Shown piece by piece: positions 26,667-34,178 of a stretch of DNA of 58,175 nt (position 1 is its first letter; every line of letters starts with the position of its first letter). The position numbers and the translations under genes are program-made. This DNA comes from Bacillota bacterium (lineage in GTDB: Bacteria > Bacillota > Clostridia > Acetivibrionales > DSM-1351), in the NCBI GenBank assembly GCA_023397905.1, contig JAEWSZ010000155.1, positions 1 to 58,175 of the forward strand, in the 5' to 3' direction. The notes under the pieces are model-generated. The model did not search any database and was not told the DNA's origin. It was given only the letters and a program-made list of their open reading frames with translations.

Positions 26667-27839
26667 ATGAAGATCGCAATGATAGGGCAGAAGGGCATCC
26701 CGTCCAGGACCGGGGGAATAGAGATCCATGTGGAGGAGCTCGCAAAAAGGCTGGTATTCCTGGGATATGAGGTGGAAGTTTTCTGCAGGAAAGACTACTG
26801 TGATGAAAAATTTCAGGACGGAAACTATGAAGGTGTGAAAATCAGGTATACGCCGTTTATAAGGTCAAAGCACCTGGATGCCATCACTCATACCTTTATC
26901 TCCACCGTATGCGCACTTTTTTCACACTGCGGCATATTCCATTACCACGCTCTGGGGCCTTCGACTCTCTCGTTCATTCCGAGGCTTTTCGGGAAAAAAG
27001 TCGTGTGCACCGTCCATGGCCTGGACTGGCAGAGGGAAAAGTGGGGAAAGCTGGCAGCAGCATACCTGAAGTTCGGAGAATATGCAACGGCGAAATTTTC
27101 CCATAAAACCATTAACGTTTCAAAAAATCTGGTGAAATATTACCGGGAAAAATACGCTCTGGAGACAGAATATATACCAAACGGAGTGGAAAGGCCGGAT
27201 CAGGTCAAGGCCCAAATCATATGGGACAAATACGGCCTGGAAAGTAACAGCTACATACTGTTTCTGGCAAGGCTCGTCCCCGAGAAAGGCGCCCATTATC
27301 TCATCGACGCCTACAACAGGACAGATACCGGCAAAAAGCTGGTAATAGCGGGAGGCTCAAGCCATAGCGGCGGCTATGAAAATGAGCTCAGGAAGCTGGG
27401 TTCCAATAATGAAAACATTATATTTACAGGCTTTGTAAGGGACAGGGAACTGGCGGAGCTATACAGCAACGCTTATTTTTATGTCCTGCCCTCTGATATT
27501 GAAGGCCATCCCATAAGCCTTCTGGAGGCAATGAGCTACGGAAACTGCTGCCTGGTCAGCGATATACCTGAAAACACCGACGTTATAGGAAGCATGGGCT
27601 ATAGCTTTGAAAAGTCGGAGGCGGGCGACCTGGCAGATAAGATGTCAATGCTGCTTCAGAATGAGAACAAGGTCATGAGAGTTAAAAATCTGGCTGCCAG
27701 CTATGTACTCAATAAATACAACTGGGACCGGACCGCAATAAAAACAAAAAACCTTTATAAAACTTTGCTGAAGCCCAAAAACAATAAAAACCGCAGCTGG
27801 AGGTTGGGAAATGAAGGTAAAAGACATAATCTTAACTGA
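26667..27839 (+). CDS. GT4-family glycosyltransferase (rhamnosyltransferase-like)
   Basis: A 390-residue GT-B enzyme. It begins MKIAMIGQKGIPSRTGGIEI, the start typical of GT4 enzymes annotated as rhamnosyl- or related transferases. Other marks are H-Y-H-A-L-G-P-S, V-H-G-L-D-W-Q-R-E-K-W-G, L-A-R-L-V-P-E-K-G-A-H-Y and the E-x7-E element (S-D-I-E-G-H-P-I-S-L-L-E-A-M). The second ATG (26667) is chosen because GAGGAG is 9-10 bases upstream; the first, 26661, is too close. It overlaps the nucleotidyltransferase gene by 29 bases, so the polysaccharide genes run without a break into the peptide-modification cassette. Confidence 0.9.
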   Translation: MKIAMIGQKGIPSRTGGIEIHVEELAKRLVFLGYEVEVFCRKDYCDEKFQDGNYEGVKIRYTPFIRSKHLDAITHTFISTVCALFSHCGIFHYHALGPSTLSFIPRLFGKKVVCTVHGLDWQREKWGKLAAAYLKFGEYATAKFSHKTINVSKNLVKYYREKYALETEYIPNGVERPDQVKAQIIWDKYGLESNSYILFLARLVPEKGAHYLIDAYNRTDTGKKLVIAGGSSHSGGYENELRKLGSNNENIIFTGFVRDRELAELYSNAYFYVLPSDIEGHPISLLEAMSYGNCCLVSDIPENTDVIGSMGYSFEKSEAGDLADKMSMLLQNENKVMRVKNLAASYVLNKYNWDRTAIKTKNLYKTLLKPKNNKNRSWRLGNEGKRHNLN

Positions 27840-29052
27840 AATGCTATCCGCGGCCATCAGAGACGCAGATTTTGATAATAGCAGGTGCATGCCGCCGGAT
27901 ATAGACTGGGAGGAAGTCTATGCCGAAGCGGTTATCCATCAGGTGCACACTCTGGTTTACCCTGTAATAAAAAACATGAACGCAGGAGAGGGACCGGGAA
28001 AAGAACTCCTTGAAAAATGGGACAGATCCGTCATGTCATGCGGTTTCAGAATGATATGCGACGGGATATGGGTGGGAAAAGTACTGGAAGAGCTTGGTTC
28101 CATGGGGATCAAAACAATTGTGTTAAAGGGCATGGCTCTGAACAGGTACTACCGGCACCCGGAGCTCCGGACCATGGGAGATGCGGACATACTGGTGCGC
28201 GAAGCCAATATGGAAAAGGCGGGCCGGATACTCAGGTCCATGGGCTATACTGCCGAGAGGGACCGGAAGACAAAGCATGTGGAATTCCATAAAAAGGGCT
28301 GTATTTCCATAGAACTGCACAGGCTGCTTGCAGACCGGGAGTTCCTGGAAAATACAGGTATGCTCCTGAAGGATGCCTGGGACAGGCCTATTCCCATAAA
28401 AATAGGAAACGCCGAAACCTTGGCCCTGTCATGGGAAATGCAGGTGCTGCATTTATGCGTACACATGGCTTCACACATAACCTACGGAGGAATCGGGCTG
28501 AGGCAGCTGTGCGATCTGGTTGTGGTGGTTGAAAATAAGGGCCGGATTATTGATTGGAATATTGTGCTGGAGAAGTCAATAGAATATGGTATTGACCAGT
28601 TCGTACCCTCGATATTTTCAGCCTGCCACCGGCTTCTGGGAATGGAGCTGCCTCCGGGGATGGATACCGGAGCGGACGGTGAAAAGGTTGAGCTGCTCAT
28701 CGAGGATATTCTATCAGGCGGGAATTTCGGCGTCATGGACCCGCAAAGAATGTCAGCCAACGTACTTTTAAATAATTCTAAGAGAAGCGGCGGGCTTCGA
28801 TCCGGAAAAAAGCTCATAAAAGCCATGCGCATACTTTTTCCGGGCAGAAAGCTCATGGCCGGAAGATATAAATATGCATATATCAGAAAAAATCCTCTGT
28901 TTCTGCCGGTTGCATGGATACATAGAATAGCCCATGGCATTGTGAGAAAGGACTTTAATTTTCAGGATAAAAAGGCCATTTTCAGGGACAGCCGGTTGAG
29001 CGGCATGGCTGAAAAGAGGAACGACCTGCTGGAGTGGCTGGGGCTCAGATAG
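27811..29052 (+). CDS. PF14907-type nucleotidyltransferase-fold protein
   Basis: A 413-residue protein of the uncharacterised nucleotidyltransferase family (NTP_transf_5). The family signature is visible as V-L-K-G-M-A-L-N-R-Y-Y at about residues 106-116 and R-T-M-G-D-A-D-I-L-V at about 122-131, where the two aspartates would bind the metal. A helical C-terminal half follows. Members occur in many lasso-peptide and radical-SAM RiPP clusters, where their job is not established. It overlaps the upstream glycosyltransferase gene and is followed 25 bases later by a PqqD-like gene, so I place it as the first gene of the RiPP cassette. It could instead act on the polysaccharide. Confidence 0.82.
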   Translation: MKVKDIILTEMLSAAIRDADFDNSRCMPPDIDWEEVYAEAVIHQVHTLVYPVIKNMNAGEGPGKELLEKWDRSVMSCGFRMICDGIWVGKVLEELGSMGIKTIVLKGMALNRYYRHPELRTMGDADILVREANMEKAGRILRSMGYTAERDRKTKHVEFHKKGCISIELHRLLADREFLENTGMLLKDAWDRPIPIKIGNAETLALSWEMQVLHLCVHMASHITYGGIGLRQLCDLVVVVENKGRIIDWNIVLEKSIEYGIDQFVPSIFSACHRLLGMELPPGMDTGADGEKVELLIEDILSGGNFGVMDPQRMSANVLLNNSKRSGGLRSGKKLIKAMRILFPGRKLMAGRYKYAYIRKNPLFLPVAWIHRIAHGIVRKDFNFQDKKAIFRDSRLSGMAEKRNDLLEWLGLR

Positions 29053-29077
29053 TTACAATTTTGTGAGGGGGTTCATT

Positions 29078-29341
29078 ATGAAAATCAAAAAGGGGTTTAT
29101 GCTCAGGGAGATAGCGGGCCAGCCAGTGGTGGTACCTTTAGGGTCCAAGGTAATTGAATTCAACGGCCTGATGACCTTGAGCGAAAGCGGCGCCGCATTG
29201 TGGAGGATTATGGAGAAGGAAACGACAATGGATGAGCTGGAAGAGTTCCTTCTATCGGAATATGACATAGATAAGGATACGGTGCAAAAGGATGTCGAAT
29301 ATTTTGTTGAAAGCATGAAAAACAACGGCATACTTGAGTGA
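29078..29341 (+). CDS. PqqD-family peptide recognition protein (RRE)
   Basis: An 87-residue winged-helix protein of the PqqD type. It has the family pattern: a short beta hairpin (L-R-E-I-A-G-Q-P-V-V-V-P-L), F-N-G-L-M-T-L-S-E-S-G-A-A-L-W, and a C-terminal helix with D-V-E-Y-F-V-E-S-M. Stand-alone PqqD proteins bind the leader of a precursor peptide and present it to the radical SAM maturase; here the maturase gene follows by 41 bases and two precursor genes lie 1.3 kb downstream. ATG 29078 follows GTGAGGGGG by 6 bases. Confidence 0.9.
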   Translation: MKIKKGFMLREIAGQPVVVPLGSKVIEFNGLMTLSESGAALWRIMEKETTMDELEEFLLSEYDIDKDTVQKDVEYFVESMKNNGILE

Positions 29342-29382
29342 TTTAAGCATGGGGCCGGACAAGGGCTCAGGGAGAAAGAATT

Positions 29383-30549
29383 TTGAAACGGAGATGCATG
29401 ACCTTGGATTGGAAAGAATTTCACAGTAAAGTTACCAGGCTGTCCCAGGAAAAGGGGCTTCCGCTTTCGGGAGCTTTTGAATTGACCTCCAGGTGCAATT
29501 TCAGATGCAAGATGTGCTATGTGGCGTGCTCCGCAGGAAACAAGGCCGCCGCGGAAAAGGAACTGACGGCCGGACAGTGGATTGAGCTGGGAAGGCAGGC
29601 CAGGGATGCCGGCATGTTTTATCTTATATTGACAGGGGGAGAGGTTTTTTTAAGAAAAGATTTTGAAAAGATATATGAATCCCTGAGTGAAATGGGATTG
29701 AACATAACCATTTTTACAAATGCCAGCCTCATAACTCCTGAAAAAGCCAGGTGGCTGGGCAGGATACCTCCGCAGCGGGTGAGTGTCACCGTGTACGGAG
29801 GCAGCCCCGAGACCTATGAAAAAGTAACGGGCAACAGGGACGGATATATAAGGACAATGCGGGCATTGGAGATCTTAAAGGCGGAAAATATCAGGCTGGA
29901 AATAAAAACGACGGTCGTTGAGGCGAATCACAGGGACTACAAGGAGCTTTATGACATAGCTCACACATATTCAAACGTCCTGGGCGTTGTGAACTATATT
30001 TCTCCCAGACGGGAGGGAACCGGTTCGGATCCCGCCGGAAACAGGCTTTCACCTGTGGATATAGTGGAATACGAAAACCGCATAAGCCTCTATGGGCAAA
30101 GGCTGTATCCCAAAAATAAAAAGCTTGAAATTAAAATCAATGAAGACACGGCAAATGAAGATACGGCGGAAGGGAAAAAAGCGGCGGATGGACCGGAACT
30201 GCTGCCGGAGCGCTCAGCATTCAGATGCCAGGCGGGCAAGTCGGGGTTCTGGCTGACCTGGGACGGCAGGATGATCCCCTGCGGGCTGCTGGATACTCCT
30301 TGTGCCAGGCCGCTGGAAACAGGCTTTGTAAACGCCTGGGAAGCATTAAAGGAAGGCTGCCGCACCGTACCCCAATGCATTGAATGCCATATGTGCAATA
30401 TGAGGGAGCAGTGCATATCCTGCCCGGGCAGACTCAAAGCTGAAACGGGAGGCTTTACAAAGCCGGCGGGATATCTCTGTGAAAGCGCGCGGCACAGGCT
30501 TGCCCTCAGCAGGGAAAAGCCGCCCGGAGCCGGAAAAATAGCCAGGTAA
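29383..30549 (+). CDS. Radical SAM/SPASM peptide maturase
   Basis: A 388-residue radical SAM enzyme. The SAM-cluster motif is C-N-F-R-C-K-M-C at about residues 37-44, after G-A-F-E-L-T-S-R; L-T-G-G-E-V-F and N-A-S-L-I follow. The C-terminal SPASM domain is complete, with C-Q-A-G-K-S-G-F, I-P-C-G-L-L-D-T-P-C, C-I-E-C-H-M-C-N-M-R-E-Q-C-I-S-C-P-G and a final Cys near 360, enough for two auxiliary clusters. Together with the adjacent PqqD-like protein and the two cysteine-bearing precursors this fits a maturase that makes thioether or another carbon-linked crosslink. TTG 29383 has GGGAGA upstream; ATG 29398 with GGAG 4 bases away is the alternative start. Confidence 0.9.
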   Translation: MKRRCMTLDWKEFHSKVTRLSQEKGLPLSGAFELTSRCNFRCKMCYVACSAGNKAAAEKELTAGQWIELGRQARDAGMFYLILTGGEVFLRKDFEKIYESLSEMGLNITIFTNASLITPEKARWLGRIPPQRVSVTVYGGSPETYEKVTGNRDGYIRTMRALEILKAENIRLEIKTTVVEANHRDYKELYDIAHTYSNVLGVVNYISPRREGTGSDPAGNRLSPVDIVEYENRISLYGQRLYPKNKKLEIKINEDTANEDTAEGKKAADGPELLPERSAFRCQAGKSGFWLTWDGRMIPCGLLDTPCARPLETGFVNAWEALKEGCRTVPQCIECHMCNMREQCISCPGRLKAETGGFTKPAGYLCESARHRLALSREKPPGAGKIAR

Positions 30550-30620
30550 TATCAGGAACGGGCCGAACGGCGGCAGTGCCGCTGATAATATAATTAATGT
30601 TTTACGGGAGGTGAAGGAAA

Positions 30621-30764
30621 ATGAAAAAATATATTAAGCCCCAGATGGAATTTGTTGATTTGAGAGTCGAGGAAAGACTTGCGCATACGGTTTGCACAGG
30701 TGCGTGCACGGTTGATGTGGAGTACAACGGTAAGAAGTATTACGCAGGTACGGCGTCCGCATGA
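30621..30764 (+). CDS. RiPP precursor peptide A (47 residues)
   Basis: A very short gene with a strong site (GGGAGGTGAAGG) before ATG 30621. Residues 1-19 form a leader, MKKYIKPQMEFVDLRVEER, nearly the same as in the next small gene. The putative core begins near residue 20 and holds V-C-T-G-A-C (Cys25, Cys29), then a tyrosine/glycine-rich part (E-Y-N-G-K-K-Y-Y-A-G) and ends T-A-S-A. The small size, leader/core pattern, tandem copy and position between a SPASM maturase and an HprK-like kinase all fit a ribosomally made, modified peptide. The modification is not known. TATAAT at 30589-30594 could be part of a local promoter. Confidence 0.8.
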   Translation: MKKYIKPQMEFVDLRVEERLAHTVCTGACTVDVEYNGKKYYAGTASA

Positions 30765-30802
30765 CGGCAATCCGCAAGAATTTATAAAGTGAGGTGAAAA
30801 GG

Positions 30803-30931
30803 ATGAAAAAATACGTAAAGCCTTCAATGGATATTATCGATCTCAGAATCGAAGAGAGAATATCGGGAAGCTGCCCCATAGTGGGCTCATGCCTGGATGA
30901 ACTGGGCAATCTGATAACGGCCAATGACTGA
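30803..30931 (+). CDS. RiPP precursor peptide B (42 residues)
   Basis: A second very short gene 38 bases after precursor A, with GTGAGGTGAAAAGG before ATG 30803. The leader MKKYVKPSMDIIDLRIEER matches that of precursor A at 14 of 19 positions, while the core is quite different: S-G-S-C-P-I-V-G-S-C (Cys24, Cys30) followed by an acidic end, L-D-E-L-G-N-L, to A-N-D. A conserved leader with a variable core is the hallmark of a RiPP family processed by one enzyme set. The serine residues could be targets of the HprK-like kinase encoded next; that is inference. Confidence 0.8.
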   Translation: MKKYVKPSMDIIDLRIEERISGSCPIVGSCLDELGNLITAND

Positions 30932-30968
30932 ACCCTTATCAGAAAATCAGGCTGTCGGACTATTAATG

Positions 30969-30991
30969 TTGGAGGGTATTTATCCCTCCAA
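30969..30991 (+). terminator. Attenuator-like hairpin after the precursor genes
   Basis: TTGGAGGG (30969-30976) pairs perfectly with CCCTCCAA (30984-30991) and is followed by TCTTTATT. It lies between precursor B and the HprK-like gene, and could let the precursors be made in excess over the enzymes. The nearly repeated strings GGGCTTTAGCC and GGGCTTTCAGCC follow in the same 147-base gap. Confidence 0.6.
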
Positions 30992-31078
30992 TCTTTATTA
31001 TGGGCTTTAGCCTCAAACCCAAGCTATGGGCTTTCAGCCGATAATGATTGACTTTAATATATATTGGAGAGTGAGAGA

Positions 31079-31960
31079 ATGCCAGCTTATAACGTGGCCG
31101 GGACATATATAAACGTAAAAGCCGAAATCGATTACCTGACGGACAGGATGAAGGAGTTCAGATGCGAGCTCCTCGGAGAACCGGACATCTCTGTAAAAAT
31201 AGACCAGTGCCCGTCAATAGACAGGCCCCAGGGGCATATGCTCATTGAGGACAATATCAAATGGCTGAAAAAATTCAATGAAAACGAGGGATATCACATA
31301 TATAGCCTGGACCGTACAAAAACCAACATTCTTTCACATATTGACACCAATATGGAATGGTCGGAGGCACGAATAAAGTGTTTTAAGCCGGAACTGGATG
31401 AAAATGCCCCAATTCAGCTGAAAATGTGGTCGGATTTGTACTCCTTCATGCTTGTGGGGATGGTATTCAGATACAACCTTTTAAATAGCGGAGGCATTGT
31501 AATGCACGCCTCCTCCATAGCCTGGCAGGGAAAGGGCATATTGTTCACGGCGCCTTCGGGCACCGGAAAGTCCACTCATGTGAGGCTTTGGGAAACATAC
31601 CTGGGAGAAGCCGTAAGGGTGGTAAACGACGATACCCCGGCCATACGGTTCGAGGACGGAAAGCCGGTGCTTTGCGGAACGCCCTGGAGCGGATCTTCCG
31701 ACAAGTTTGCAAATATGGAGGTGCCAATAAAGGCAATCGTGGCCTTGAGCCAGGCTCCGGAAAACAGTATCAGGAAACTGGAGGTTTATGAAGCTCTGCC
31801 CATGATAATGCCCAGGTGCTTTCTGCCGTATTTCGACGGGGAGCTGATGAAAAAGGCGTATACGGCAATTGAAAAAATCATAAACCGGGTTCCGGTATAT
31901 CATTTGAAGTGCAGGCCGGACAAAGAGGCAATGGAGTTGGTGTACCAGTGTGTGAAGTAA
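31079..31960 (+). CDS. HprK-like P-loop kinase of the RiPP cassette
   Basis: A 293-residue protein whose C-terminal half resembles the HPr kinase/phosphorylase catalytic domain. It has the P-loop A-P-S-G-T-G-K-S-T at about 158-166, V-V-N-D-D-T-P-A-I as the metal-binding acid pair, and G-T-P-W-S-G-S. The N-terminal 140 residues are unlike true HprK. Homologues in lasso-peptide clusters phosphorylate a serine of the peptide, so here it may phosphorylate a core or leader serine; carbon-catabolite control is unlikely because the HprK N-terminal domain is absent. ATG 31079 follows GGAGAGTGAGA; an in-frame TTG at 31064 is less likely. Confidence 0.82.
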   Translation: MPAYNVAGTYINVKAEIDYLTDRMKEFRCELLGEPDISVKIDQCPSIDRPQGHMLIEDNIKWLKKFNENEGYHIYSLDRTKTNILSHIDTNMEWSEARIKCFKPELDENAPIQLKMWSDLYSFMLVGMVFRYNLLNSGGIVMHASSIAWQGKGILFTAPSGTGKSTHVRLWETYLGEAVRVVNDDTPAIRFEDGKPVLCGTPWSGSSDKFANMEVPIKAIVALSQAPENSIRKLEVYEALPMIMPRCFLPYFDGELMKKAYTAIEKIINRVPVYHLKCRPDKEAMELVYQCVK

Positions 31961-32433
31961 GGAAGGTGAAGTCCTCCGAAATTTTTCCCATTATAAGGGA
32001 GGTACTGCAAGGTGGGCGCAGGGCATGGATAACCGTAACAGGCATGAGCATGTATCCCTTCCTCCGGGAGCATAAGGACAGTGTGGAGCTTTCGGAGGCC
32101 TGCCTTGAATCGGTCGGGCGCGGAGATATAGTACTCATCAGAAGGCTTAACGGAGAGTATATACTGCACAGGATCATCAAAAAGGACGGGGATCTATTTT
32201 ATATCATGGGAGATGCCCAGCGGTGGCTTGAAGGCCCTCTTAAGAGGGAACAGCTAATGGCCGTGGTTACTGCGGTGAGCAGAAAAGACCACAGGTTCTC
32301 CTGCCGGAACAGGCTGTGGAGGTGCCTGTCTGCCGTCTGGGTGAATATTGTCCCGTACAGAAAAATAATTCTCAGAGGAATGGGATTTCTGCTGCAGTCA
32401 GGAGAGGGCCATGAAAATTACCGGAGAGTATAA
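31948..32433 (+). CDS. S26/S24-type signal peptidase-like protein
   Basis: A protein of about 161 residues with the serine box of S26 peptidases, T-G-M-S-M-Y-P-F-L, then G-D-I-V-L-I-R-R, Y-I-L-H-R-I-I and Y-I-M-G-D-A. The lysine of the bacterial signal peptidase I dyad is not evident; instead the histidine in L-H-R-I fits the Ser-His type (SipW/ER-like). A hydrophobic stretch near the end may attach it to the membrane. Within the cassette it is the best candidate for cutting the leader from the modified peptide. The start is uncertain: GTG 31948 (GGAG 11 bases upstream) or GTG 31966. It overlaps both neighbouring genes. Confidence 0.72.
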   Translation: MCEVRKVKSSEIFPIIREVLQGGRRAWITVTGMSMYPFLREHKDSVELSEACLESVGRGDIVLIRRLNGEYILHRIIKKDGDLFYIMGDAQRWLEGPLKREQLMAVVTAVSRKDHRFSCRNRLWRCLSAVWVNIVPYRKIILRGMGFLLQSGEGHENYRRV

Positions 32434-34111
32434 AAACTTTATTAAAAATATATTCTGGATTGCCAAAAAGTCAAAGGGCATTACAAAAAGCCTTATAACC
32501 ATCATTTTGCTGGATGCCTTCACCTCTCTGGCAGGAGTGGCCACGGCGGTATTTTCAAAGCACCTGATAGACAGCGCCGTAGGCGGGAATTTTTACAGGG
32601 CCGTACTTTATGCGGCAACCTTCGGCATTCTCATAGTGTGCAGCCTTGGGGCGAGAGCCGCCACATCGGTCATTTCCGTCAGGACCGGAGAAGCGCTTGC
32701 AAACAGCATAAGAGAGCAGATGTTCTCCAGGATAGCGAAAACAGAATGGTTTTCTGTGACCCGGTATCACAGCGGGGATATCCTGACCAGACTGACCAGC
32801 GACGTAGGGGCCATAGCCACAGGCGTCACAGATACGCTGCCGGGCATTGTATACCTGTGCATTCAGCTGACGGCGGCCTTCGGTACACTGCTGTATTATG
32901 AACCTACGCTGGCGGTGCTGGCGTTTGTTCTGGGGCCTTTTACGGTTCTTTTCAGCAGGATATGGGGAAGGAAAATGAAGAGGCTTCAGATAAAGGTACA
33001 GGAGTCGGAGAGCGCATACCGTTCCTTTATTCAGGAGGCCGTTGAAAATATGACGGTGGTCAAGACCTTCAGGCTGGAGGAAAAAAATACCGGTACCATA
33101 TCCCGGCTGCATAATGAGCGGCTCGGCTGGGTCAAAAAAAGAAATGCAACGGGAGTGATCGCCAGCACCGTGTTGGGAACCGGCTATTGGGCAGGCTACT
33201 TTCTGGCGTTTTGCTAGGGCGCCTTTAAGCTGAGCAGGGGCACCACCACCTTTGGCACGCTTACGGCTTTTCTTCAACTGGTGTCCCAGGTGCAGGGGCC
33301 TTTCGTGGGGCTGGCAAAAACCATTCCGCAGGTAGTGTCCGCAATGGCGTCGGCGGGAAGATTGATGGAAATGGAAAGCCTGCCGCTGGAAAGCGTATCC
33401 GGCAAACTTCCCGGGGGAACAAAAGCCGGTATAAGGCTCCGGGGACTGACCTTTGCCTATGGAGGCGGCAGTCCGGTCCTGGAAAGGCTCAATGCAAATA
33501 TCAGGCCGGGAGAGATCGTGGGCCTGGTGGGCACGTCGGGAGAGGGGAAAACAACCCTGATAAGGATACTTCTCGCCTTGCTCAGGCCGGAGGCAGGCAG
33601 CGCTTCACTGGTGGCGGAGGATGGCGCGGAGTATGAGGTTTCGGCGGATACCCGTGACTGGATATCATATGTGCCCCAGGGCAATACTTTGTTCAGCGGG
33701 ACAATAGAAGACAACATAAGATCCGGCTTCCCGGAGGCGACGCTCACAGAAGTGAAGGCGGCGGCCGGAGCAGCGTGCGCCATGGACTTTATTGAAGGGC
33801 TGGCCGAAGGTTTAAATTCAAAAATAGGGGAGCATGGAATAGGCCTTTCGGAGGGCCAGGCCCAGAGAATAGCAATTGCCAGGGCCTTGCTGAGGAAAAC
33901 GCCGGTGCTTATTCTGGATGAGGCTACCTCGGCGCTGGATATCAATTCGGAAATGCATGTCTTAAAAAGCATACGTGAAATAAGGCCTGCCAGAACCTGT
34001 ATAGTGGTGACCCACAGGCAGACGGCCCTGTCCGTATGCTCCAGGATATTGCGGCTGGAGGACGGAAGGCTGAGGGAACAGCGTGTTGAGGATTGCAATA
34101 TCGGGGCGTAA
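32411..34111 (+). pseudogene. ABC exporter (membrane + ATPase) interrupted by an amber codon
   Basis: The frame from ATG 32411 encodes the six-helix membrane domain of an ABC exporter (268 residues), stops at TAG 33215-33217, and continues in the same frame without any shift to 34111. The second part holds the ATPase: Walker A G-T-S-G-E-G-K-T-T, Q-loop P-Q-G-N-T-L-F-S-G-T, signature L-S-E-G-Q-A-Q-R-I, Walker B V-L-I-L-D-E-A-T-S-A-L-D and the switch His in V-V-T-H-R. Restoring the codon gives a normal 566-residue half-transporter without a C39 peptidase domain. TGG would fit this position, so a single G-to-A change is enough. No start with a ribosome site follows the stop, so the ATPase part would not be made alone. 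The transporter would export the modified peptide. Confidence 0.85.
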
Positions 34112-34178
34112 CAGAAATCATACAAAGAAACGGCAGAAATCGTAAAAGTACTTTTTCAATGGAAAGGAATTGGTAGTT

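Noticed and set aside
33215..33217. TAG in the exporter read as pyrrolysine or another recoded residue.
   Set aside because: No Pyl genes in the window, no special structure seen around the codon, and TAG ends other genes here normally. A point mutation is simpler.
27811..34111. Lasso-peptide cluster, because of the PqqD-like, PF14907, HprK-like and ABC genes.
   Set aside because: There is no asparagine-synthase-like cyclase and no B2 transglutaminase-like protease, and a SPASM maturase is present instead.
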